This document shows positions 8,742 through 17,210 of a DNA stretch of 22,982 bases, in pieces. The position numbers and the translations under genes are program-made. How positions within the stretch are numbered: position 1 is the first letter of the stretch; each line of letters starts with the position of its first letter. The stretch is from positions 213,552-236,533 of the forward strand of contig BFEA01000012.1 in NCBI GenBank assembly GCA_003427395.1, in the 5' to 3' direction. The stretch is from Chara braunii. Its lineage: Eukaryota; Streptophyta; Charophyceae; Charales; Characeae. The notes under the pieces were generated by a model. That model ran no database searches, was not told the DNA's origin, and saw nothing but the letters and a program-made list of their open reading frames with translations.

Positions 8742-8921
8742 ATGATGGCGAGGTTAGTTTTGGCTTTAGTAGAGGGTTGAGCTGCGCCAAGCTGTCGGAG
8801 TAGGAAGGGACATTGTCGAGCGGAAATATCGTGACTCGCCCGCTTACTCGACGAAAACGGGCGCAGGGAGTCGCTGATTAGAAGTCTTGGGAAGCTCGCA
8901 TATGGGCGGCGGGGATAGGGC

Positions 8922-8969
8922 CTGACAAGGGAGTAGCGCGTTTGTCAGCGCAGCTATTAGATGCTGCGC
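8922..8969 (+). other. Two adjoining hairpins
   Basis: CTGACAA/TTGTCAG (8922-8928 with 8942-8948) is followed immediately by GCGCAGC/GCTGCGC (8948-8954 with 8963-8969). Both stems are perfect 7-mers, sharing base 8948. Confidence 0.55.
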
Positions 8970-9078
8970 CCGGAAGTAGCTTGAAAACGTAATGAACCTT
9001 TCTGCTTCTTAGCGGAAGATTCATCCGTATGCTCGTATTCTCTAAAGGGCGTAGTGCGGGGCGAACTGGAGCTGGAGG

Positions 9079-9156
9079 CTTACCTGGTCACGGGTGCATT
9101 GACGATGAGAGGCTCTCGCTCCTTCCCGTACGCATGCTCGCGGTACGTGCACTTGG
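9079..9156 (+). pseudogene. Possible U1 spliceosomal RNA-like remnant (weak)
   Basis: CTTACCTGG at 9079-9087 equals the 5'-splice-site-binding end of U1 and is followed by ACGGG. TGCACTTGG lies 69 bases later at 9148-9156, close to where U1 stem-loop II carries TTGCACTTGG (about 60 bases in plant U1). The sequence between is poorly conserved, and no Sm site is visible. Given the U6 and U2 relics 1.4 kb upstream this merits a covariance-model check, but chance similarity is quite possible. Confidence 0.22.
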
Positions 9157-10423
9157 TCAGGATCCGACGGAAGATTCACTCCGATGCCGTCCAACCTATC
9201 GAGGAGTGCGAGGGAGAAGGAAGGCATCCAGGCGGGTTCTCAGCTAGGTGCGTTTCAATGGAGGAGTGAGGAAGGAGGGGTTTTTGTGCCCGCTTCTTGG
9301 CAGAAAAAGGCAAACAAAGACTCATGGCTAGTGTTTTCGGGGCCAACGCCCCCGAATATGAGCCCAGATTAGTGTGAAACGTACCATAGGAGGAACGAAC
9401 AGTAGTATGGGCTGCGTGAAGATAGCAGAATGTGCAGAGGGGGAAGGAGCGTGGAAGGAAGATTGTGAGAGCAAAGTCTTCAGGCATCGCGAATCGAGTG
9501 GCACGGCTGGAGTTGGCGGTAAGGGAGTGGTTACGGTGCTATGGGAGCTACAAGTGGGGGCTGTACTGGTTGGAGGTTGTAGTCTGTTGGAGATACCGTT
9601 GTCGAGTCTAAAGGGCTCGCTGGCCGCCACTGTTTACTGAGCCGCTGCCCAAGGAGTTGTTGTTCGCCATTGGTCACCGAGTGTGGGTATGACCGAGGGT
9701 GCTGCATACTACGGCTGGCCGCTACATTGCTGTTGCTCACTGCGCACTACTGCGTGCTGCCGCCGACCGTGGTCGACTGGCGCAGCCGGCTGTATTGCAG
9801 TAATTGGGCTTGAGAAGGGGGGTTATTGTTGCCATTTAGGAGGTCGGCGATAGGTGGTTTGACTTCAAATTGACCAAGCCACTGCGCGTTCTTGGCCACC
9901 TTTGCGGGGCCCTCAGGCGAATCCAGGAATCAAGGCCCTCTCGTGCGAGTCTGTGAGCACCCCTCTTGTATCTGAGAGTCTCAAAACTATCTCCTCCTGC
10001 CCCTCTTACTCTTAATTCTAGTCTATTGGTTCTGAGAGGAAGGCGGCAGGCGGGATTGCAACCCGTAATCCGCGCCAAGGCCTCTGTGGGAGGTTCGCCC
10101 CACCGATTGCGGGAGCCCTGCCGGAACTCAGGAGGAGTTCTGGAGGCAGGGACCTGAAAGGTAACCATTGCTTCCCCTCTGTATACTTAGGTATAACACC
10201 TACTTGTACGTTTTGCTATGTTTGACTGAGTATGTTGTATGCACCCCTACTTTGACTTTGGTTTGATTGGCAGGATATAACTCAGATTAAATAAAGGAGT
10301 GTGTGTGAGATCACAGTTCCAACTTTGTTGATTGCCTGAAGGCAGATTGTGAACACAAGGGGTTGCATTTGGGGGAAGGGTGGGTGGAAGGTGGTTTTGC
10401 CTGAGGCTGACAGGGTCCTATGG
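9157..10423. other. No gene seen
   Basis: Open frames on both strands reach about 110 codons but show no domain or coding signal. CGGAAGATTCA occurs at about 9014 and 9168. GAACTC/GAGTTC around 10131-10146 forms a small hairpin. The sequence changes from GC-rich to a more AT-rich composition near 10160. Confidence 0.45.
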
Positions 10424-11247
10424 GGTCAGACCAGTTCCATAAGATTGGACGGCCTGACCGCTGTGTTTATTTTTGAATTGCATGGAGAGTCAGACCAGTT
10501 CCATAAGATTGGACGGTCTGATTGCTCTGAATTATGAGGGTTTGACTGTGGTTGACTTTTCAGGGGCCAAACCTGTACCATAAGATTGGAGGGTTTTGGT
10601 TGCCTGGTTATATTCGGATTTTGGTTTGTTTCTTTTGTTGTTGGTTAAGGAGGTGTGAGCAAGTCCATAAGATTGGACGGCTCAGCCCCTTCCTGTTTCA
10701 TTCTAAGGGACTAATTCCCGCTGAGGGCAGGGCATGTCCATAAGATTGGACGGCCTTGGACTCATCCCGCACACAGTGGATCAGAGAGAAACGAACCTGG
10801 CAAAGGACCAGATGTGTTCCATAAGATTGGACGGTCTGGCCCAATGCCTCGCACATGCTGGAACCTAAAAGGTTAAATGTTGGCTATATCTTATACTATC
10901 CTATCTATGAACAGGCTAGCCAGACACGGGTTCCATAAGATTGGACGGTCTGGCTATAGCTTATCATGAAATGAAGAGAGTATAACTAAGAGTATAATTG
11001 AAGGTAACCTTGGGCAGGCTGGGCCTTGTTCTAAGATGAACGGCTCAGTCCTATGCCCAATGTTTGAACATTAAGTTCAGAGAGAGATATATAATCTGGA
11101 TACTAAACAACGCAGGGCGACTAAGCCTTGTTTCTAAGATGAACGGCCTAGTCATATGCCCAAAAGAAAAGAGAAGTAGTTGTGCAACCTGTTCGTGTAT
11201 ACTTAATGGCTGAGTCAGGCGTGTTCCATAAGATTGGACGACTTGGC
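10424..11247 (+). repeat. Array of ten hairpins with constant TAAGAT loop and variable outer stems
   Basis: The motif TCCATAAGATTGGACGG or a variant recurs, always on the plus strand, with loop centres near 10443, 10508, 10584, 10670, 10743, 10824, 10938, 11034, 11137 and 11231 (65-114 bp apart). TAAGAT is flanked by TCCA/TGGA in eight copies and by TTC/GAA in two (11034, 11137). Outer arms differ between copies but pair within each: GTCAGACC/GGTCTGAT (10489-10522), TGAGC/GCTCA (10656-10684), CAGGGC/GCCTTG (10728-10758), CCAGA/TCTGG (10808-10839), TAGCCAGAC/GTCTGGCTA (10917-10956), TTGGGCA/TGCCCAA (11010-11060), GACTAAGCC/GGCCTAGTC (11119-11153). G-U pairs occur. The sequence between hairpins is unrelated. 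The array lies upstream of the LTR end at 11870 and could be part of that LTR or leader. Confidence 0.85.
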
Positions 11248-11540
11248 TTTATGCCTTATGTAAGTTGGGTATGAATGGGTAATTTACTGAGAAGACACGA
11301 ACTATTGTTTGCTAAGTTGACTTGGGATTGGTGAGAGTACTTACCCTTGTGGTTGGCATTGCATGTGGGTGAGTGAGGCTACTACTTGGTTTGAGATTCA
11401 GGTTGACAGGTAGTTGCTTTAGAGGCTCGCCACGTGCTAGAGCGATAAGAGTTAGGTCGATTCCTGCATTTTCTGAGCTAAGTTTATTTTACTTAGATCG
11501 ATTATCGCATTTTCTGGGATCTTTTGTTATACTTGGCTTT
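11248..11540. other. No gene seen; short degenerate repeats
   Basis: TCGATT followed by GCATTTTCTG(A/G)G occurs twice, at about 11457 and 11498 (41 bp apart). There are no coding motifs. The segment is probably part of the same LTR or leader as its neighbours. Confidence 0.45.
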
Positions 11541-11870
11541 GTATAAATCTTGGTAAGCTACTTTCTCTACAGGAAGCGCTGCCGAAATTTCTGCAAATCC
11601 AAGGAGTTAGTCAAAATTCTGACTTGTCAAAGCTCAACTTGTCTAAAGTTTATATATGACTTAGTAAAAATCTGGAAAGTCTCCTTTTCTAAAGGGAGTG
11701 CTGCCCAAATTTTTGTTGATTCAGGGAGTTAGACAAAATTCGACCTTGGAAAGTCAAAGACTACTTTTGGTTTCATATTTAGGCTGATACAAATCTCGAA
11801 AAGGCACTTTTCCTACGGGAAGCGCTGCCGAAATTTTCTTGATTTAGAGGAGTTAAATTATATTTTGACA
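11541..11870 (+). repeat. Three tandem 123-bp repeats ending at an LTR 3' terminus
   Basis: Units at 11541-11663, 11664-11786 and 11787-11870 (truncated) share AAATCT, then a C/T-rich TTTCTNNNGGGAAGCGCTGCC-like block, then GAAATTT and GGAGTTA. The period is exactly 123 bp between equivalent AAATCT blocks (11545, 11668, 11791). The last unit stops at TTTTGACA, which is followed by a primer-binding-site-like sequence, so the array lies at the right end of an LTR. Repeats there may be promoter or enhancer units. Confidence 0.75.
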
Positions 11871-11872
11871 AG

Positions 11873-11890
11873 TGGCGATTCTGGCAATCC
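11873..11890 (+). promoter_or_regulatory. Primer-binding site of a second LTR element (B)
   Basis: TGGCGATTCTGGCAATCC follows an LTR-like terminus (...TTTTGACA) after two bases (AG). TGGCGA-type primer sites occur in plant Ty3 elements such as the Tat/Ogre group, which use tRNA-Arg. The match here is clear for the first six bases and partial beyond. The site can fold with AGGGGGGATCCTGCC just downstream. The matching right-hand LTR is not in the window. Confidence 0.5.
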
Positions 11891-13802
11891 ACCCTGAATA
11901 GGGGGGATCCTGCCGTTAGTCTACCTTTGCTTTGGGCACTGGCTTAGAGGTAGACTTAGACTTGGTTGGCAGATAACTTTGAGTGAGAATGTGCTATGGA
12001 GGTTCATCCCTCATATGCTGATAATTTTACTTGGGCATTGGCCTGTCTTATGGTACAGACTTTCGTTGGACTTCGATTCAGGACTTGGATTAGCTTCAGC
12101 TTGATCCCTTGAGGATCATCTTCTGTTATCACTGATAACATGTCGCTTGCCGATTCATCGGTTTACGATTCAACTCCAATTCACTCCTGCCACTCAACCT
12201 AAAGGCTTTAGCCTTGTGATTGAAGTGTTTCGTTGTGTTTTCACCCGTACTTTTATTGAATGGCCATCCAGCAAAAGCACTGAGTATTTATTTAAGAGTT
12301 GCACGAGTGAGGAATCATGGCTAAAGCGAGGGGTATGAGTGCAAGGAATGGTTGAAGTTGACCCCGTGTAGTGCATGGGCCTTTGATTGAATCTTTGATG
12401 TGATTGCAGGTGCGTTTGTGGTTCGGACTCTGGATGTGATTGCCTGCGATTACATACATATATGGTTGAGAGGAGCCCAACTGTGACTGTGAGAAGTGAT
12501 CCTCCTATATAATTAACCCTTATATATGTACGACTACCCTGAGTGTTTGAGAGGCCTACTGTAATTGTGCGTAAGGGTTAACCAGACTACGTCTTTGAGA
12601 GAAAAGGGAGATCCCCTTTTACCCTTTGATTGTTGGAGATTTTTATGGTTGGACGCTGTAGTCCGTGACAGCCGTCAAAGTCAAACCCCTTGACTTTTGC
12701 CCAGGCCCGGAGTGAGACTCATGATGTGGCATTGGACTAAGGTGGCACTGCATTGCGTTGTGGGTGGTACCGAGGTCATGACCGGTCATCAAATGCAACA
12801 TCAGCTCAATTGGTGNGAAATTTGTGGTTGGGGGCAGCTATCTCCAGGTATGTTGATCCCTTTCTTATCTACCTTCTCAATCTCTTCTTACCGTGAGGAA
12901 GTGAGTCCAACTTGAGAGTCCTCTCTTTTGGTGAGGTGTCGTGAGCGCGCTACCTTGAGAGACGACAATCTTCCCGGAAGCATACTGGAAGGAGAAAGGG
13001 TGGTGCCTCTGAAAGGGCCCTGGTTGAAGCACTTGGGTCACGGTCACCATGCCAACCCCCAGGGAGTAGTGCACGCATGCGATGGCTGTTGTCCTGTTTG
13101 GCACTTGCTGCGCTATTAGAAGTTCCTCCGGGTGTGCCAGCCCATGACAGACGCTCACCAGACCGTCTATAAATATTTCTGGTTGGGAGTTCATTGTGAT
13201 TCTGGCTGTGATCGTCGTCCTGACTGCGACGTTAAATAATTCCTGAAGAGATGGGGGCGCTCTATAAATTCCTCCTGATCAGCCAGATCACATGGACAGG
13301 AAGGCTCGTCGTTGTACGAGGGTAAATAAGAGTGGTTGGGCTGGCTTGCTCGGTGACAACTTGGGCACAGGGGTGGGCCGAAATGCACACGAAGACACTG
13401 CCTTCTCAATGATGCTGTTCGGATGGTTGGATTGAGGGGAGGGTAGGTTTCAATTGGTGCTCAACTGTATACACAACCATACCCATCAATCATACATCTG
13501 CTACATTGTCTTTTTGTACCTTTGATTAGTTGGTTGACGGACTGCTAACCTCACAGACAGATTAGTGTAGGACTGTTGTATGCTACCATAGCCAGTACTA
13601 ACTAATGTTGTTGTAAGTGAACCAGTCAGGGTGCATCTAGACAATGTAGACAATCTGTGTGAATGTTGTAGACATGCCACTTGATTCGGTATAGTAGGAT
13701 ACTCGCCGGACACAACTTGTTAGAAAATTAGTTGCCGGTCAGATACATGCTGTGGTAGGATTCCACTAGGGGATTCTAGTGCAGAAACTATCTGCCTAAC
13801 TA
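11891..13802. other. Untranslated leader between primer site B and gag
   Basis: About 1.9 kb with no convincing protein. TTAACCCTTA (12513-12522) and TAAGGGTTAA (12572-12581) form a perfect 10-bp inverted repeat. Base 12816 is an ambiguous N. A leader of this length fits some large plant Ty3 elements. Alternatively it could hold decayed coding sequence too diverged to recognise. Confidence 0.5.
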
Positions 13803-14222
13803 ATGAGTGGATCAGATCCTGTTGATGATAGAGCAGACAATAAAAGACTTACACGTGCAGATGCACTAAGGGTTCCACACGTGTTCAGGACCTTGGACGA
13901 GGGAGAAGAAAGACGGCTTCGTGCCGAACGTAGAGCCCGTGCTCTAGCAGCAGTACTACAGGAAGCAAACAGAGTAGCAAGAGAGCGGGCAACAGCAGCC
14001 AGAGCAACAGCAATGGCTAACGATACCAACTCCGCTGCGTCATCGTCTGCGTCCTCGTCAGGGAATAGTGGGACTCGGTTGGGAATGCCAACGAGTTCCA
14101 CAAGTTCCTCGGGCACTTCCGGTTCAACAGGGTCTAGACAGTCTTCAGGTCAAATGGCGGGCTTGCAGTTCAGCTCGTTGACCCCGCGTGAGAGGGAGCT
14201 CAGAGAGATCCAACAAACTTGA
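13803..14222 (+). pseudogene. gag: Ty3/gypsy gag, N-terminal part
   Basis: The 139-codon frame starts with ATG at 13803. It has an Arg/Ala/Glu-rich, probably helical segment (about residues 35-75), then a Ser/Gly/Thr-rich linker (about 80-125), then a short charged helix ending LREIQQT before TGA. This is the matrix-like N-terminus of a Gag polyprotein. The next recognisable Gag sequence, beginning LDQRKF, continues directly in another frame and resembles the C-terminal half of capsid. A deletion of the first half of capsid, with a frame change, therefore seems to have occurred near 14217. Identification rests on position and the downstream Gag parts; the N-terminal sequence itself is not diagnostic. 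Confidence 0.65.
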
Positions 14223-14417
14223 CCAACGCAAGTTCAGGTCAGTTAGGGAGCTTACGACTACCGTCGAGAGCCTGATCCTCGTCCCAGGCATCAACTACAG
14301 TGACCAGTTCCTCTTGACCACGTTTGTTAGATGTCTACCTGAGAACATGAGGAACTTACTAGCCAGTAAGGCACGCACCGAGTATCACTCATTTGAGACA
14401 TTGTCTAGGAAAGCCTT
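14217..14417 (+). pseudogene. gag: Ty3/gypsy gag, capsid C-terminal part
   Basis: In the second forward frame this encodes a helical block with SVRELTTTVESL and FVRCLPENMRNLL. It matches the usual Gag pattern of a segment that assesses aggregate size (…YSDQFLLTTFVRCLPE…) before the nucleocapsid. It ends within SRKAL, where one missing base throws the frame into a TAG; the following frame continues naturally with an Asn-Leu-Glu run. The two Gag breaks are therefore a deletion near 14217 and a single-base loss near 14414-14418. Confidence 0.75.
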
Positions 14418-14894
14418 AACTTAGAGGCCACGCTAGGCAATGCTCAACCCACCTCAGGGAATGACTCAAAGAAGAAGAAGAGTCCTCAGGAGTGGAAGAA
14501 GAAGGGGGCAAAGTTGATGATGGTTGAGTCTGATGGGACTCAAACTGAGATTGATGAGCTCTCTGACCTGATGGACTACTCAGAGTATGACGACGAGGAG
14601 GTAGCTGAGGGTAGCACCCTTGCTGCGGTAGTAAAGACTAAGGCAGGTGGCCGAGGGAAGGGCCAACCTAGGAGTCAAGGGAAGGCCGCCTCCAATCGGA
14701 CCAAACAGTCTGACTGGGTAAAGGCAGGTCTTGATCAAGACGTGTGGCGTGACCGCCGAATGCGTGGCGCTTGCATCAACTGCGGAGAATACGGACACAC
14801 GCAGTGGAAGTGTCAGAACGCTAAGGTTACGCAAAAGGTTGCTCCAAAAGTAGGGACAACCTATTCCCAGGCTTCTAGCTCGGGAAACGCGTAG
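14418..14894 (+). pseudogene. gag: Ty3/gypsy gag, nucleocapsid with CCHC zinc knuckle
   Basis: The frame is open from 14418 to TAG at 14892-14894. It contains a Lys-rich run (about 14469-14505), an acidic stretch (ESDGTQTEIDELSD), a basic Gly/Arg/Lys linker and one zinc knuckle CINCGEYGHTQWKC at 14772-14813. That knuckle is a perfect C-X2-C-X4-H-X4-C motif, which binds genomic RNA during packaging. The stop codon is preceded by a slippery heptamer, so this frame would terminate as Gag or shift into protease-pol. The 3' end looks intact even though the upstream part of gag is broken. Confidence 0.9.
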
Positions 14895-14923
14895 GGCCAG
14901 TGGAAGTAGTAGCGACTTCTACT
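14882..14923 (+). promoter_or_regulatory. -1 programmed ribosomal frameshift signal between gag and pol
   Basis: The heptamer G GGA AAC (14882-14888) lies in the gag frame with the phase required for simultaneous slippage of two tRNAs. The gag TAG follows three bases later. Slipping back one base leads exactly into the protease-pol frame, which has been open since a stop at 14876-14878. Ten bases downstream, AGTGGAAGT (14899-14907) pairs with ACTTCTACT (14915-14923): nine pairs including one G-U, with a 7-nt loop. Slippery site, spacer and stem-loop are the classical parts. Confidence 0.75.
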
Positions 14924-15802
14924 CAAGATGAAGGGGGAATGATACCCTCCTCACTTCATGACAAGGCCGAAGCTAATGACTCCTTAGTCACCCCGCAGAC
15001 ACAACTAGACCAAACTATGCTTTGTACGTTAGATGTGTCTGAGGCCTTAGAAGACTTAGAAGGCGAGTGGTCAAACAAGGACCCTCGCGAGTCTTGGGTG
15101 GCGCTAAAGAAGGGTCCAAGAGGGGAACATTTCGTGGTGGAAGTGGATATAGGAGGCCACAAATGTGGAGCCTTCATAGACAACGGATCCACGCGAAATT
15201 ACATAAGTCGTGATTGCTTGGAAAGGCTGCACCTACAGGACCGGGTACGACACCTTAGTAGACCAGTAGCATCTACTTTGGCCAACAAAGAGCGCATGAT
15301 TGTCACAGACTCCATCAAGGACGTAGTATGTACCTTCTCTTATGGAGGAGGAGAGCTTAACCATAAGATCTCGTTCTTGGTTAGCGACGACTTGCCATTC
15401 AAAATCTTGTTAGGCATGTACTACCTCGGAGTTGCTAAGCCCCAGTTCGACTGGGATAAGAATGTGCTCAAGCAAAAGTTGCCCGATGGCCGAACTGTCA
15501 GATTGACTAAGTTCAAGGCCAGCCGTATTGTAGATACCTATGGTTGCTTGTGTGCATCAACATTTTCCAACTATTACAAGCAAAACAAAGAGGAGGGTAT
15601 GTACCTTATTTATGTCTCTGAGAAGGGGGAGGTCATTAAAACACCCCCAGAGATAAAACTCATCGTTGCTAAGTTCCCTGATCTGTTCGAGGAGCCCACA
15701 AGAGTTGTTGATAGGGAAGTCGTCCACGCTATAGAAATCATTCCAGGGAGTAAGACCCCAAAGGGAAGGATCTATAGGATAGCTCCTGCCGAGTTAGATT
15801 AA
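14888..15802 (+). pseudogene. pol: Ty3/gypsy retropepsin-like protease and linker to RT
   Basis: No ATG is needed: the frame is reached by -1 frameshifting at 14882-14888. After an acidic N-terminal segment come VVEVDIGGHKCGAFIDNGST and, about 60 residues on, ILLGMYYL, which correspond to the catalytic and C-terminal (ILGMDWL-like) motifs of retropepsins. The active-site triplet D[S/T]G reads DNG (15179-15187). AAC could derive from AGC by one G-to-A change, which probably abolishes activity. A linker follows, with motifs typical of the approach to RT (PPEIKLIV, FPDLFEEP, HAIEIIPGSKTP). The frame ends with TAA at 15800-15802, in the middle of what should be continuous polyprotein. Confidence 0.87.
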
Positions 15803-16617
15803 CTTCGGAAGCAACTCAAGGAGCTGACAGAGAAGGGAGGGATTCGGCCTTGTACTTCCCCTTACGGATCACCCGTGCTATTCGTACCGAAGAAGGGGGG
15901 TACTTTGAGGATGTGCATTGATTACAGAGGCCTCAATGCCATCACTGTGAAGAATGCAGAGCCTCTACCTCGCATAGACGACCTATTGGATAGGGTGCAG
16001 GGATGAGTACTATACAAAGATAGACTTGAAATCCGGATATCACCAGGTCGCAATAAGACCTAAGGACCAACACAAGACAGCTTTTCAGACTAGATACGGT
16101 CTGTATGAGTTTGTAGTGATGCCTTTTGGTCTTTGCAATGCGCCGGGTACGTTCCAGCACGCTATGAATCGGATCTTCCATGACCATTTAGATAAGTTTG
16201 TCGTGATCTACCTAGACGACATTCTGATCTTTAGTAAGTCTGCCGAGGAGCATGCACAGCATGTTGAGACGGAACTTTCACTCCTTCGGCAGCACAAGTA
16301 TAAGGTCAACTTAGAGAAGTGTGAATTCGGTCGCACTAAGATACTTTACTTGGGTCATGAAGTATCCGCGGAGGGGATTAGGCCGGAAGATGCGAAGGTG
16401 GCTAGTATTCGAGACTGGCCACGACCTCAGACTGTCACTGAGGTCAGATCATTCTTAGGAATGTGCGGCTACTATAGGAACTTCGTAAATAACTATTCTA
16501 CAGTCGCCTCTCCTTTGACTGATCTAACTCGACTTGACACACCGTGGGACTGGAGTGATGTGTGCGAGGGTGCTTTCAAAAGATTGAAGCATGCACTCAT
16601 GAATCATAAAGTTCTCA
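15803..16617 (+). pseudogene. pol: Ty3/gypsy reverse transcriptase, truncated before RNase H
   Basis: After the TAA the same frame continues with [27 protein letters not shown] and [11 protein letters not shown], the fingers of RT. A frameshift at about 16003-16005 moves it to the next frame, which encodes KIDLKSGYHQ (motif A), MPFGLCNAPGTFQ (motif B) and the catalytic YLDD at 16209-16220 (motif C). Then come LGHEVSAEG and FLGMCGYYRNF of the thumb/connection. The sequence stops at HKVL where RNase H should begin, and joins the right-hand LTR at 16618. RNase H, integrase and the polypurine tract are absent. Catalytic residues are preserved, but the nonsense codon, the frameshift and the truncation make it non-functional. 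Confidence 0.95.
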
Positions 16618-16860
16618 TGTAGGATAGGCTATAGAGTAGATAGGGCGCCTGGCGCCATTCACAAGAGAGAGCTACATTTGGGTTATGCTGTTGGTGTTGC
16701 CCTGTTGGGCATGGACATTGACTCACAATTCTTCTGTATCATTCTCAATTGGATGGTTACTCGGTTCCATGTGCTATCTGTTTTGGCTTTGAATACTTGG
16801 ACTTCAGTGTGATTCTGCATTCTGGATTTCTGTGCTTCGTCCATACTCATGTTCCTTGCA
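16618..16860 (+). mobile_element. 3' LTR (243 bp) of LTR retrotransposon A
   Basis: Nearly identical to 5931-6172. It starts TGTAGGATAGGC immediately after the truncated RT and ends CCTTGCA. The three substitutions relative to the left LTR are all G-to-A or C-to-T on the plus strand here, two of them at CpG (ACG/ACA and TCG/TCA). That fits deamination of methylated cytosine. No polypurine tract precedes it, so the internal sequence next to this LTR was deleted or replaced. Confidence 0.8.
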
Positions 16861-17210
16861 TATTCTTCTTAGCGCAGAAAATCGCAGAAGTTGGGTACTT
16901 TTTTCGTTGCCCTGCACGTGGTAGCGTGGCAAAATAGGAAAATGCAATGAATTGACACGACAGCCATTTCGCGGTCTAAAATATTTTTCTATCTTTTTCC
17001 TGATATTTTCCGTGGAAAGAACCCAATCTAATCTACAGGATCTCAAATTTTTGATTTTTTTTGTCAATTCTTCTGAGCGTGAAAACCGCCAAAGTTGGCG
17101 CTTGAAAATTGTGGGACTGGACCCGCCTGCGCCTGCCGGTCACCGCCCTCTCGTAAAACCCGGTCCGTATGGCCACGAAAGCCGAATTTCCAACATCGGG
17201 GGTAGCGATG
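16861..17210. other. No gene seen; AT-rich segment related to 4995-5165
   Basis: 16926-17095 resembles 4995-5165 loosely (GGAAAATGC, TTTTTCCTGATATTTTCCG, AATCTACAG). This may mark an old dispersed element. No coding potential is evident. Confidence 0.4.

Noticed and set aside
10048-10075. Minus-strand tRNA T-arm look-alike (GGGTTGCAATCCC)
   Set aside because: The loop TTGCAAT departs from TTCNANN, and no A box or acceptor stem lies at the right distance.
12513-12581. TTAACCCTTA/TAAGGGTTAA as telomere-like sequence
   Set aside because: Single inverted copies, not tandem TTTAGGG or TTAGGG units; recorded only as an inverted repeat.
16607-16620. Natural end of the pol protein at the TAG formed by CATG|TAGG
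   Set aside because: The stop is created by the junction with the LTR; RNase H and integrase are simply missing.
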